Assembly (NCBI GenBank): GCA_005877965.1
Contig: VBNP01000094.1
Coordinates: forward strand, 1 to 18,326
Direction of reading: 5' to 3'
From: Gammaproteobacteria bacterium
GTDB taxonomy: Bacteria; Pseudomonadota; Gammaproteobacteria; Steroidobacterales; Steroidobacteraceae
DNA: 18,326 nt
In this document: in pieces, positions 1 to 7,068 of the stretch
How the letters are laid out: each line of letters begins with the position of its first letter
Position numbering within the stretch: position 1 is the stretch's first letter
The notes under the pieces: generated by a model
Seen by the model: the letters and a program-made list of their open reading frames with translations, nothing else
The model's database searches: none
Told to the model about the DNA's origin: nothing
Position numbers and translations under genes: made by a program

Positions 1-381
1 TTCGACAGCGGTAATCTGACGTTCGTGAAGCAGCTGATCAAGGAAGGCCTGATCCCCGGTCCCGCCATGATCCAGCTGTGCACCGGCATCCCTTACGGGG
101 TGCCCGCGGACGTCGGGCACCTGCTCGCCATGGTGAACACGCTGCCCTCGCCATGCGTGTGGAGCTCCTTCGCGCTGAGTCGCATGCAGATGCCGTGGGT
201 CGCGCAGTCGATACTGCTCGGCGGCAACGTGCGCGTCGGGCTGGAGGACAACCTCTACCTCAGCCGCGGGGTGTATGCGAGCAACGCGCAGCTGGTCGAG
301 AAGGCGCGCACCATCATCGAGGCCATGGGCGCGCGGGTTGTGGCCCCGGCCCAGGCGCGGGAGCGGCTGCAGCTGCACTGA
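1..381 (+). CDS. cdhC: Beta-keto acid cleavage enzyme (BKACE/DUF849), probable 3-dehydrocarnitine cleavage enzyme, 5' truncated
   Basis: The reading frame is open from base 1, so the window holds only the last 126 residues of a protein of usually about 300. The C-terminal part has the family's typical RVGLEDN segment followed by LYLSRG, and ends in the helix LVEKARTIIEAMGARVVAPAQARE. In characterised BKACE members the Arg, Glu and Asp of RVGLED belong to the metal and catalytic site. The N-terminal HxH metal motif would lie outside the window. BKACE enzymes condense a beta-keto acid with acetyl-CoA. With 3-dehydrocarnitine the products are acetoacetate and betainyl-CoA. I infer that substrate from the neighbours (carnitine dehydrogenase fusion, CaiD, thioesterases), since the family also cleaves other beta-keto acids. 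The next gene starts 1 base after the stop, so the two are co-transcribed. Family is near certain; substrate and symbol are less so. Confidence 0.85.
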   Translation, partial: FDSGNLTFVKQLIKEGLIPGPAMIQLCTGIPYGVPADVGHLLAMVNTLPSPCVWSSFALSRMQMPWVAQSILLGGNVRVGLEDNLYLSRGVYASNAQLVEKARTIIEAMGARVVAPAQARERLQLH

Positions 382-382
382 C

Positions 383-871
383 GTGTCGGGCGTACCCATC
401 TACCAGAGCGCGATCCTGCCCGAGTGGATCGACTACAACGGCCACCTGCGCGATGCCTACTACGCGCTGATCGTCAGCCTGGCCTCAGATGCGCTCATGG
501 ATCGACTGGCGATGGACGCCGCGTACCGGCAGCGCACGCTTTGCACCCTGTACACCGTGGAGATGCACATCCACTACCTGCACGAGGTCAAGGCCGCCGA
601 TGCCGTCATCGTGACCGTGCGCATCGCGGGCGCGGATCACAAGCGCATCCACGCCGCGTTTGAGATCCTGCGCGCCGGCCACACGCCGGCGGCCGCCGCC
701 GCCGAAGTGATGCTGCTGCACGTGCGCCAGCAGCAGCCGGTGACCACCGCGCCCTTCCCGCCCGAAGTGAGCGCCGCGATCGCGCAGCTGCAGGCGGCCA
801 CCGCCGGCGTGCCCTCCTCCGTCCCGGGATCGCGGCGCATGGAGTTGCGCGGCACGACCCGCGCGCCATGA
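383..871 (+). CDS. Hotdog-fold acyl-CoA thioesterase, probable betainyl-CoA or carnitinyl-CoA thioesterase
   Basis: 162 residues if started at GTG 383, right after the stop of the upstream gene. The open frame extends further upstream, but that part overlaps the BKACE coding sequence. The motif PEWIDYNGH at residues 13-21, with Asp17, matches the active-site segment of 4-hydroxybenzoyl-CoA-type thioesterases. TLYTVEMHIHYLHEV and the D-H-K-R strand follow as in that family. It is clearly related to the C-terminal domain of the carnitine dehydrogenase fusion at 5509-6969, which carries the same PEWIDYNGH. In carnitine catabolism this enzyme type hydrolyses betainyl-CoA to glycine betaine and CoA. 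Because the locus already has a fused copy, this one may instead act on carnitinyl-CoA, which would be needed to feed free carnitine to the dehydrogenase. Its stop overlaps the next start (ATGA), suggesting translational coupling. Confidence 0.85.
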   Translation: MSGVPIYQSAILPEWIDYNGHLRDAYYALIVSLASDALMDRLAMDAAYRQRTLCTLYTVEMHIHYLHEVKAADAVIVTVRIAGADHKRIHAAFEILRAGHTPAAAAAEVMLLHVRQQQPVTTAPFPPEVSAAIAQLQAATAGVPSSVPGSRRMELRGTTRAP

Positions 872-2910
872 GCGCTCCCGCGATGCAGCGCCTGCTGGCG
901 CCGCGGAGCCTCGCGCTCATCGGCGGCACCTGGGCGGATGCGGCGCTGGCGGCGAGCCGCGTCATCGGCTATTGCGTGCATCCGCACCGCCCCTGCGGGG
1001 ACGGCGAGCACTATTTTCGCTCGGTCGACGAGTTGCCGCGCGCACCCGATGCCGCCTTCATCGCCGCTCCCAACCACGAGGTCCCGGCCATTGCGGCGGC
1101 GCTCGCCCGGCGCGGCGCCGGCGGTTTCGTGTGCTTTGCCGCCGGCTTCTCCGAGACCGGCACGAGCGAGGGCGAGCGGCTCACGCGCCAACTGCTCGCC
1201 AGCGCCGGCGAGCTGCCGTTCTTCGGTCCCAACTGCTACGGCTTCATCAACTTCTTCGACGCTGCGGCGCTCTGGCCCGACCAGGTGATAGGGAGCCGGT
1301 GCGAGCGCGGGGTCGCCCTGATCTGTCAGAGCGGCACGATCGCCCTCGACCTGTCGTTCAACGATCGCTCGCTGCCGATCGGTTATGTGCTCACGGTCGG
1401 CAACCAGACGCGCCTGGCCGCCGAGGACCTGATCGAGCTGCTGGCAGAGGATGCGCGCGTCACGGCGTTCGGCCTGTACCTGGAGGGCGTGCGCGATGCG
1501 GCGCGCTTTGCCCGGGCGGCCGAGCGGGCGCGCGCCGCCGGCAAGCCCATCGCCCTCATCAAGGCGGGACGCACCGAGGCGGCTACCCGCACCGTACGCA
1601 CTCACACCGGCGCGCTCGCCGGCGCGGATGCGGCCTTCGCAGCCTTGTGCGCACAGGCGGGCATCGCCCGCTGCGAATCGCTCGCCACGCTGTGCGAGAC
1701 GCTGAAGATCTTTCACAGCGGCGGCCCGCTGCGCGGCCGGCGCGTGCTCACCCTGGGTGCTTCGGGCGGTGACATGGCGATGACGGCCGACGCCGCGCGC
1801 CATCTGGGACTGGACTTCGCACCGATTCCCGCCGCCGCTGCCGCCAGCCTGCGCGAGATTCTCTCGGATCGCGTGCACATCTCGAACCCGTTCGATTTTC
1901 ACACCCATGTGTGGTTCGATCGCCCCCGGCAGCACGCCATGTTCAGCGTGCTGCAGCGCGCCGGGTTCGATGTGGTCGCCTTGCTGGTGGACTGCCCGCC
2001 CGAGGGCGCGGCCGACGACTCCGCCTACGTCGGCGTGATCGAGCAGTTTGCGGCCGCGCTCTCCGGGGGCACGACCCGTGGGGCGGTGATTGCCTCGCTC
2101 CCCGAATCGCTGCCGCGCGCCACGCGGGAAAAGTGTCTCGCGGCCGGCATCGTGCCCCTGCAGGGCCAGCGCGAAGCGCTCGAGGCGCTCGATCTCGCCG
2201 GCGCGGTCGGCGAGACCTGGGCGCGCGGCGCCGCGGTGCAGCTGCAGGTGCCACGCGCCGCCGCAAGCGCCGCGCGCACGCTGCCCGAGCACGAGGGCAA
2301 GAGCGCGCTCGCGGCGTTCGGAGTGGCGGTGCCGCGCTCGCGGCTCGTCGCCGCCGCCGAGGCGAGCGCCGCGGCCGCGACGCTCGGGTTTCCGGTGGTG
2401 ATCAAGGCCATAGGCAGCCAGCTGGAACACAAATCCGAGGTCGGCGGGGTGGCGCTCGACGTGCGCAGCGCCGCCGAAGCCGCCGCCGCCGCGCAGCGCC
2501 TGGCCGCGCTTTCCGCGACCCTGCTGGTCGAGGAGATGGTGAGCGACGGTGTCGCGGAGGTCCTGGTCGGCGTGAGCGTCGATCCGCAATTCGGACAGCT
2601 CCTGGTGCTCGGCGCGGGCGGCGTGCTGACCGAGCTGCTGCGCGACAGCGTGACTCTCCTGCCGCCGTTCACCGCCGCCGCCATCGAGGCGGCACTCGGC
2701 AGACTCAAGCTCGCAAAGCTGCTCGCCGGTTACCGTGGCCGCCCGCCGGCAGACGTCGCCGCGCTGGTGCAGACCGCTCTCGCCTGCACCCGCTACGCCG
2801 CGGCCAACCTCGAGCGTCTGGTGGAACTGGACCTCAATCCCGTCATCGTGCGCCCGGCCGGGCTCGGCGCCGTGGCAGTCGACGCATTGATCCGCCTGGA
2901 GGAACCCTGA
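868..2910 (+). CDS. ADP-forming acyl-CoA synthetase (acetate-CoA ligase family), probable gamma-butyrobetaine/crotonobetaine-CoA ligase
   Basis: 680 residues, the normal length for the single-chain alpha-beta fusion of NDP-forming acyl-CoA synthetases. Domains run in the usual order: a CoA-binding Rossmann domain (about 5-130, with LALIGG and FFGPNCYGFIN), a succinyl-CoA-ligase-like region (about 145-445) and a C-terminal ATP-grasp domain (about 455-680, with FPVVIKAIG, HKSEVGGVAL and the late ELDLNP). The loop THTGALAG (His246) matches the segment carrying the phosphorylated histidine in this family. The enzyme makes an acyl-CoA from acid, CoA and ATP with release of ADP and phosphate. Between a thioesterase and caiD, the likely substrate is gamma-butyrobetaine, crotonobetaine or carnitine. 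It would replace the AMP-forming CaiC of enterobacteria. ATG 868 overlaps the upstream stop as ATGA. The family is secure; the substrate is inferred. Confidence 0.88.
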   Translation: MSAPAMQRLLAPRSLALIGGTWADAALAASRVIGYCVHPHRPCGDGEHYFRSVDELPRAPDAAFIAAPNHEVPAIAAALARRGAGGFVCFAAGFSETGTSEGERLTRQLLASAGELPFFGPNCYGFINFFDAAALWPDQVIGSRCERGVALICQSGTIALDLSFNDRSLPIGYVLTVGNQTRLAAEDLIELLAEDARVTAFGLYLEGVRDAARFARAAERARAAGKPIALIKAGRTEAATRTVRTHTGALAGADAAFAALCAQAGIARCESLATLCETLKIFHSGGPLRGRRVLTLGASGGDMAMTADAARHLGLDFAPIPAAAAASLREILSDRVHISNPFDFHTHVWFDRPRQHAMFSVLQRAGFDVVALLVDCPPEGAADDSAYVGVIEQFAAALSGGTTRGAVIASLPESLPRATREKCLAAGIVPLQGQREALEALDLAGAVGETWARGAAVQLQVPRAAASAARTLPEHEGKSALAAFGVAVPRSRLVAAAEASAAAATLGFPVVIKAIGSQLEHKSEVGGVALDVRSAAEAAAAAQRLAALSATLLVEEMVSDGVAEVLVGVSVDPQFGQLLVLGAGGVLTELLRDSVTLLPPFTAAAIEAALGRLKLAKLLAGYRGRPPADVAALVQTALACTRYAAANLERLVELDLNPVIVRPAGLGAVAVDALIRLEEP

Positions 2911-2911
2911 C

Positions 2912-3688
2912 ATGTCCGACGGCATCAACACCGCCACCCGCGGTGCGGTTTTCGAGGTGACCATCGACCGTCCGAAGGCGAACGCCATCGACCTGGCGGC
3001 CAGCCGCCGCCTGAACGAGGTGTTCACGCAGTTCCGCGACGACCCGGCGCTGCGCGTGGCCATCGTCACCGGCGCGGGCGAGCGCTTTTTCTCTCCCGGC
3101 TGGGACCTCAAAGGCGCAGCGAGTGGCGAGGAGTCCGACGAGGACTGGGGCGCGGCCGGATTCGGCGGCCTGAACTACCCGCGCAACCTCGACAAGCCCC
3201 TCATCGCCGCGGTCAACGGCATCGCCTGCGGCGGGGGCTTCGAGATCGTGCTGGGGACCGACATCATCGTGATGGAGGAGCACGCGAAGTTCGCGCTGCC
3301 CGAAATCAACGTCGGCGTGCTCGCGGACGCCGGCACCATCAAACTGCGGCGGCGTATCCCGTACCACGTTGCGGTCGAATTCCTGATGACGGGCCGCTGG
3401 ATGGACGCCGGGGAAGCCAAGCACTGGGGCCTGGCCAACCATGTCGTGCCCAAGGGCCAGGGTCTCGCCAAGGCACGCGAGATCGCCCAGCAACTCGCCG
3501 AGGGTCCGCCACTGCTGTTCCCGGCCATCAAGCAGCTGCTGCGCCACACCGAAATGGTGGCCGAGCACCCGGCATTCGAATTGCACGACAGCCTCGGCGC
3601 CGTGCAGAAGGTCATCCGCTCGGAGGATCTGAAGGAAGGAGCACGCGCCTTCGCCGAAAAGCGCAAGCCGGTGTGGAAGGGCAAGTGA
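2912..3688 (+). CDS. caiD: Crotonobetainyl-CoA hydratase (carnitinyl-CoA dehydratase)
   Basis: 258 residues, about the same as E. coli CaiD (261). It is a crotonase-fold enzyme with unusually close CaiD-specific stretches: DRPKANAID (19-27), FRDDPALRVAIVTGAGE (41-57), FFSPGWDLK (59-67), IAAVNGIACGGGFE (98-111) and the C-terminal FAEKRKPVWKGK. Glu111 and Glu131 (FALPE) sit where crotonases hold their catalytic pair, and the glycines of SPGWDLK and GGGF form the oxyanion hole. It interconverts crotonobetainyl-CoA and L-carnitinyl-CoA. A good ribosome site (GGAGGA) lies just inside the end of the synthetase gene, and only one base separates that stop from this ATG. It is the last gene of the rightward operon. 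The facing operon ends 42 bases beyond its stop, and no convincing terminator hairpin is seen between them. Confidence 0.9.
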   Translation: MSDGINTATRGAVFEVTIDRPKANAIDLAASRRLNEVFTQFRDDPALRVAIVTGAGERFFSPGWDLKGAASGEESDEDWGAAGFGGLNYPRNLDKPLIAAVNGIACGGGFEIVLGTDIIVMEEHAKFALPEINVGVLADAGTIKLRRRIPYHVAVEFLMTGRWMDAGEAKHWGLANHVVPKGQGLAKAREIAQQLAEGPPLLFPAIKQLLRHTEMVAEHPAFELHDSLGAVQKVIRSEDLKEGARAFAEKRKPVWKGK

Positions 3689-3730
3689 GCCCCCTGGCCT
3701 GCAGCTCCCCGGGCGAGAAAATGCGTCGCC

Positions 3731-4894
3731 TCAGCCGCCCAGCGGCCGCAGCAGCGCGCGCGAGATGATGTGCCGCTGCACCTCGCTGGTGCCCTCCCAG
3801 ATGCGCTCGATGCGCGCATCGCGCCAGATGCGCTCCAGGGGTAGATCGCTCATGAGCCCCATGCCGCCGTGGATCTGCAGCGCCTCGTCGGCGACCATCG
3901 CCAGCATCTCGGTCGCCTTCAGCTTCGCGATCGCCATGTCCATATCGGTCGCGAGCTTCTGCTCCAGCTTCCACGCCGCTTCCAGGGTGAGCAACTCCGC
4001 GGCGCGCAGCTCGACGGCCATGTCCGCGAGCTTGAAGGACACGCCCTGGAACTTGCCGATCTGCTGTCCGAACTGCACGCGATCGACCGCCCACTGCTTG
4101 GCGCACTCGAGCGCCCGCTCGGCGCGCCCGAGGCAGTTGGCCGCCACCTGCAGGCGCGTTGCCCCGAGCCAGGTGTTGGCAACTTCGAATCCCTGGTGCA
4201 GCTCCCCGAGCACTGCCGACTTGGGCAGCCGGCAGTCGCTGAACTGCAGAATGCTGTTGGTGTAGCCACGGTGCGAGACGTTCTGATACCCGGGCCGGAT
4301 CTCGAAACCGGGTGTGCCGGTGTCGATAAGGAACGCGGTGATGAGTTTACGCTTGCCGCGCGCCGAATCCTCCTCGCCGGTGGCGGCAAACAGGATCACG
4401 AAGTCCGCATGGTCGGCGTGACTGATGAAGTGCTTGGTGCCGTTGACGATGAAGTCACCGCGCTGCGGCAGCGCCGTCGTCTTCATGCCACGCAGGTCCG
4501 AGCCGGCCTGCGGCTCGCTCATCGCCAGACACTCGGTACGCTCGCCGCGCACCGCCGGCAGCAGGTAGCGCTCGCGCTGTGCTCCCTGGCAGGCGAGCAG
4601 GATGTTGGAGGGACGTGCGACGCAGGCGTAGTGCAGCACGTAACCGGTATAGCCGAGCTCCTTCTCGTACAGCATCCAGGTCACCGCATCGAGTCCCGCG
4701 CCACCGACCTCGGTGGGCATGTTGGCGGCGTACAGGCCCGCGGCGATCGCCCGCGCCTTGAGGTCCTGGCGCAGCTCCTCGCGCAGCCGGCCGGTCTCTT
4801 CGACCTCGCGCTCGTGGGGCACGAGCTCGCGGCGGACGAAGTCACGCGTGGTGGTGATGATCAGCTGCTGTTCTTCGGTGAGCGCAAAGTCCAT
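3731..4894 (-). CDS. Acyl-CoA dehydrogenase, probable gamma-butyrobetainyl-CoA/crotonobetainyl-CoA oxidoreductase
   Basis: 387 residues, full length for the soluble FAD-dependent acyl-CoA dehydrogenase family. Visible signatures are the N-terminal helix LTEEQQLIITTTRDFVRREL, the FAD/substrate segment CLAMSEPQAGSDL (122-134), the second signature DRVQFGQQIGKFQ (271-283), QIHGGMGL (340-347) and IERIWEGTSEVQRHIISR. Glu367 of EGTS is in the position of the catalytic base. It should oxidise an acyl-CoA to the 2-enoyl-CoA and pass electrons to ETF. Facing caiD, the natural substrate is gamma-butyrobetainyl-CoA, giving crotonobetainyl-CoA. A reductase role like E. coli CaiA is possible, but less likely in a degradative cluster. 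It is the third gene of the leftward operon, 10 bases after the TetR gene, with GAGGAG ahead of ATG 4894. Family certain, substrate inferred. Confidence 0.88.
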   Translation of the reverse strand: MDFALTEEQQLIITTTRDFVRRELVPHEREVEETGRLREELRQDLKARAIAAGLYAANMPTEVGGAGLDAVTWMLYEKELGYTGYVLHYACVARPSNILLACQGAQRERYLLPAVRGERTECLAMSEPQAGSDLRGMKTTALPQRGDFIVNGTKHFISHADHADFVILFAATGEEDSARGKRKLITAFLIDTGTPGFEIRPGYQNVSHRGYTNSILQFSDCRLPKSAVLGELHQGFEVANTWLGATRLQVAANCLGRAERALECAKQWAVDRVQFGQQIGKFQGVSFKLADMAVELRAAELLTLEAAWKLEQKLATDMDMAIAKLKATEMLAMVADEALQIHGGMGLMSDLPLERIWRDARIERIWEGTSEVQRHIISRALLRPLGG

Positions 4895-4904
4895 CGGATG
4901 CTCC

Positions 4905-5531
4905 TCAGCTGTTGAACGCCGCCGCCGCGCGCGCGCCGCTCATCGCCCAGGCGTGCAGCAGCTGCAATTGCAGCCGCAGCTGTGCGATCTGGCCGGCGGC
5001 GGGCCACTCGTTGCGGCTCGCCACGGTGCTGGCGGTCACGCCGTTGATGAAGGTCACCACCGAGCGCAGCACCTGCTCCCGGGTCGCCGCCGGCCACCGT
5101 CGCCATTGCCGCCAGCCACGCGCCAGGCAGCGCTCGAACAGCCGCAGATACTCGCGATGCAACCCGGCATTGATGCGTTTCAGGCGCCGGTCGGCCGGCA
5201 CCTGCCCCCAGAACGCGATCCAGAATGCGCATTCGGTGTAGCGCGTCTCATCGAGCGGCAGCGCCTCGGCCAGCAGCGCCAGCAGATCCGGCTGCCCGCC
5301 GGCGCCGCTGCGTGTCAGGCGCTCCTCGACCCGGCGCAGGATCAGCCGCAGGGCGGCGATGATGATGTCCTGCTTGGTGTCGAAGTAGTGCGCCACCATG
5401 CCGGTCGTGTAGCCCGCCGCGCGCGCGATGCGCACGATGGTCGCCTGCTCGAAGCCATATTCCGCCACGACCCGGCAGGCGACCAGCGCGATCTCATCGC
5501 GGCGCCGCTCATGATCGACGATCTTGGGCAT
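4905..5531 (-). CDS. TetR-family transcriptional regulator, BetI-like
   Basis: 208 residues starting with MPKIVDHERRR. ATG 5531 is preceded by a good AGGAGA ribosome site, so it is preferred over an in-frame ATG at 5564. The N-terminal helix-turn-helix is at about residues 25-55 (ATIVRIARAAGYTTGMVAHYF, then DTKQDII), which closely follows the BetI pattern. The C-terminal ligand domain (TRYTECAFWIAFWGQ, LKRINAGLHREYLRLFERCL) also resembles the BetI class, which senses choline or betaine aldehyde. It starts inside the last 23 bases of the carnitine dehydrogenase gene and is followed 10 bases later by the acyl-CoA dehydrogenase gene. It is therefore an operon-internal regulator, probably controlling both carnitine operons in response to a carnitine- or betaine-type ligand. 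The ligand and operator cannot be read from the sequence. Confidence 0.85.
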   Translation of the reverse strand: MPKIVDHERRRDEIALVACRVVAEYGFEQATIVRIARAAGYTTGMVAHYFDTKQDIIIAALRLILRRVEERLTRSGAGGQPDLLALLAEALPLDETRYTECAFWIAFWGQVPADRRLKRINAGLHREYLRLFERCLARGWRQWRRWPAATREQVLRSVVTFINGVTASTVASRNEWPAAGQIAQLRLQLQLLHAWAMSGARAAAAFNS

Positions 5532-6969
5532 GGGCTCTCCTGTGCGCGGCCTCGAGGTCCGCAAGCCGCGTGCGCACCCCCGCCGCCATCGGCGAGGCTT
5601 TTCCCGGCGGCGTATTCACGTGCAGATACAGCTGCTCCGCGGTGGCGATGAGCGCCTCATCGCGCCGGCGATGCAGGCTGTGAAGCAGCCGCACGCGCTT
5701 GTCATCGACCTCGAGCACCCGCGTCGTCACGTACAGCGGTTCGAGCGCACGCGCCTCCGCCTGGTGGGTGACGTGTGTTTCGACGGTGTACATCGCCCGT
5801 CCGGATCTGCGGTACGCAGCATCGACGCCCGCGTACCTGAAGAGCGCGTCGGTCGCATCGCCGAACACCTGCAGGTAGCGCGAATCGGTCATGTGACCGT
5901 TGTAGTCGATCCACTCCGGCCGCACGTACGTCTCCACCAGTCGCAGCCCCTCGCCGGCGTCGGCGATGCGCTCGCGTGCGCCGGCCGCCGCGGCTTCGTA
6001 CAGACGCTCCTCGAGCGCCCGCAGGGTGGCGCCGGCGCCGATGTTGTACGGCTTCAGTACCTGCTGGATTGCGACCAGGTAGTCATCCCGCAACCGCTCC
6101 AGCTCGCGGATCGAGCGGCCGGCGGCCTGCGCCTGCGTGCCCGCAACCATCTTGTCGATCAGCGCCTCGGTCAGCTCCGGGGCCTCGAGTTTCGTCCATG
6201 GCCATTTCAGGCACGGTCCGAACTGCCTGAGCATATGGCGCATGCCGGTTTCACCGCCGGCGAGGTGATAGATCAGGTTGGTGCCCATGGCCGCCCAGCG
6301 CAGCCCCGGCCCGTACACGATGGAGTCGTCGAGCTCCCCGGTGCTGGCCACATCCTCATTCACCATGTGCAGGATCTCGCGCCACAGCGCTTCCTGCAGC
6401 CGGTCGGTCAGATGGCCCGGCACCTCACGGCGCACCCTGAGCGGATGCATGCCGATGTAGGTAAAGAAACTGCTGGCGGCGTCCACGGCCGCGCTCGAGG
6501 TCTGTTCCCCGCCGACCAGCTCCACCAGCGGCAACAGGTACACCGGGTTGAAGGGATGCGCGACCAGGAAGCGCTCCGGCGCCACCATGCCGCGCTGCAG
6601 ATCCGAGGGCATGAGGCCGGAGGTGCTGGAGGCGATCACGACATCGGCCGGCGCATGACGGCTCACCTCGGCGAGCACCCGCTGCTTGAGCTCCAGCTGC
6701 TCGGGGACGTTCTCCTGGATGAAATCCACCTGCCGCGCCATGGCGTGCAGGTCGGTGGTGAATGACAGCTTGCCCTTCGGCGGCAGCGGCGCCAGCGTGA
6801 GCCGCGCCAGCGCGCCTTCGGCATTGGCGACTGCCCCGCGCATCCACTCCTCCATTTCAGGCCGCAGGTCCGCCGCCAGGACGTCGATGCCGAAGTGCAG
6901 CGCGCGGGCGGCCCAGCCGCCGCCGATCACTCCGGTACCCAGAAGACCCAGCGTTCCAACCTGCCTCAT
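5509..6969 (-). CDS. cdhA: Bifunctional L-carnitine dehydrogenase / betainyl-CoA thioesterase fusion
   Basis: 486 residues in two parts. Residues 1 to about 320 are an NAD-dependent 3-hydroxyacyl-CoA-dehydrogenase-type enzyme: a Rossmann motif GTGVIG (11-16), ENVPE, SSTSGLMPSD (114-123), then AHPFNPVYLLPLVELVGG, where His138 and Glu150 match the catalytic His-Glu pair. The region around DDSIVYGPGLRWAAMGT is typical of carnitine dehydrogenases. Residues from about 343 to 475 are a hotdog thioesterase with PEWIDYNGH (Asp355). This fusion is known as L-carnitine dehydrogenase/betainyl-CoA thioesterase in rhizobia and others. The first part makes 3-dehydrocarnitine from carnitine. A cleavage enzyme such as the one at 1-381 then gives betainyl-CoA, which the second part hydrolyses to glycine betaine. 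It is the first gene of the leftward operon. Its end overlaps the TetR start by 23 bases. Confidence 0.92.
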   Translation of the reverse strand: MRQVGTLGLLGTGVIGGGWAARALHFGIDVLAADLRPEMEEWMRGAVANAEGALARLTLAPLPPKGKLSFTTDLHAMARQVDFIQENVPEQLELKQRVLAEVSRHAPADVVIASSTSGLMPSDLQRGMVAPERFLVAHPFNPVYLLPLVELVGGEQTSSAAVDAASSFFTYIGMHPLRVRREVPGHLTDRLQEALWREILHMVNEDVASTGELDDSIVYGPGLRWAAMGTNLIYHLAGGETGMRHMLRQFGPCLKWPWTKLEAPELTEALIDKMVAGTQAQAAGRSIRELERLRDDYLVAIQQVLKPYNIGAGATLRALEERLYEAAAAGARERIADAGEGLRLVETYVRPEWIDYNGHMTDSRYLQVFGDATDALFRYAGVDAAYRRSGRAMYTVETHVTHQAEARALEPLYVTTRVLEVDDKRVRLLHSLHRRRDEALIATAEQLYLHVNTPPGKASPMAAGVRTRLADLEAAHRRAHAQDRRS

Positions 6970-7029
6970 GATCGCGCCCGCATTCCCGGCCGGGTTTTTA
7001 ATGTCGTCGTAATAATATAATATAACGGC
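6970..7029 (-). promoter_or_regulatory. AT-rich upstream region of the leftward carnitine operon, with a CCCGGCCGGG palindrome
   Basis: In a GC-rich window the stretch around 7010-7026 (AATAATATAATATAAC) stands out as AT-rich. It lies 40-55 bases upstream of the carnitine dehydrogenase start, so it probably holds the promoter for the leftward operon. I cannot assign -35 and -10 boxes with confidence. A perfect 10-base palindrome CCCGGCCGGG sits at 6985-6994, between the AT-rich patch and the ATG. It could be an operator for the BetI-like regulator or simply a 5' untranslated hairpin. Only the sequence features are observed. Confidence 0.45.
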
Positions 7030-7046
7030 GCGCCGCGCAGCGGCGC
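7030..7046 (-). terminator. Possible weak terminator hairpin after the AruH-like gene
   Basis: An inverted repeat with 6-base arms (GCGCCG / CGGCGC) and a 5-base loop lies 22 bases past the stop of the leftward transaminase gene. On the leftward strand it is followed by GCCGTTATATTATATT, which is U-rich but not a clean U tract. It could separate the transaminase transcript from the carnitine operon promoter just beyond. The arms are short and GC-only stems are common here, so this is weak. Confidence 0.3.
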
Positions 7047-7068
7047 AGGCTGACTCGGGCCGCCGCGG

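Noticed and set aside
637..3111. A very long open frame on the leftward strand opposite the acyl-CoA synthetase.
   Set aside because: It is antisense to a full-length, well-conserved gene, and its predicted protein is rich in Arg, Gly and Ala with no domain. This is the usual codon shadow of a GC-rich gene.
5524..6765. A 413-codon rightward open frame opposite the carnitine dehydrogenase fusion.
   Set aside because: It is antisense to a gene with intact motifs throughout, and its product is of low-complexity His/Arg-rich composition.
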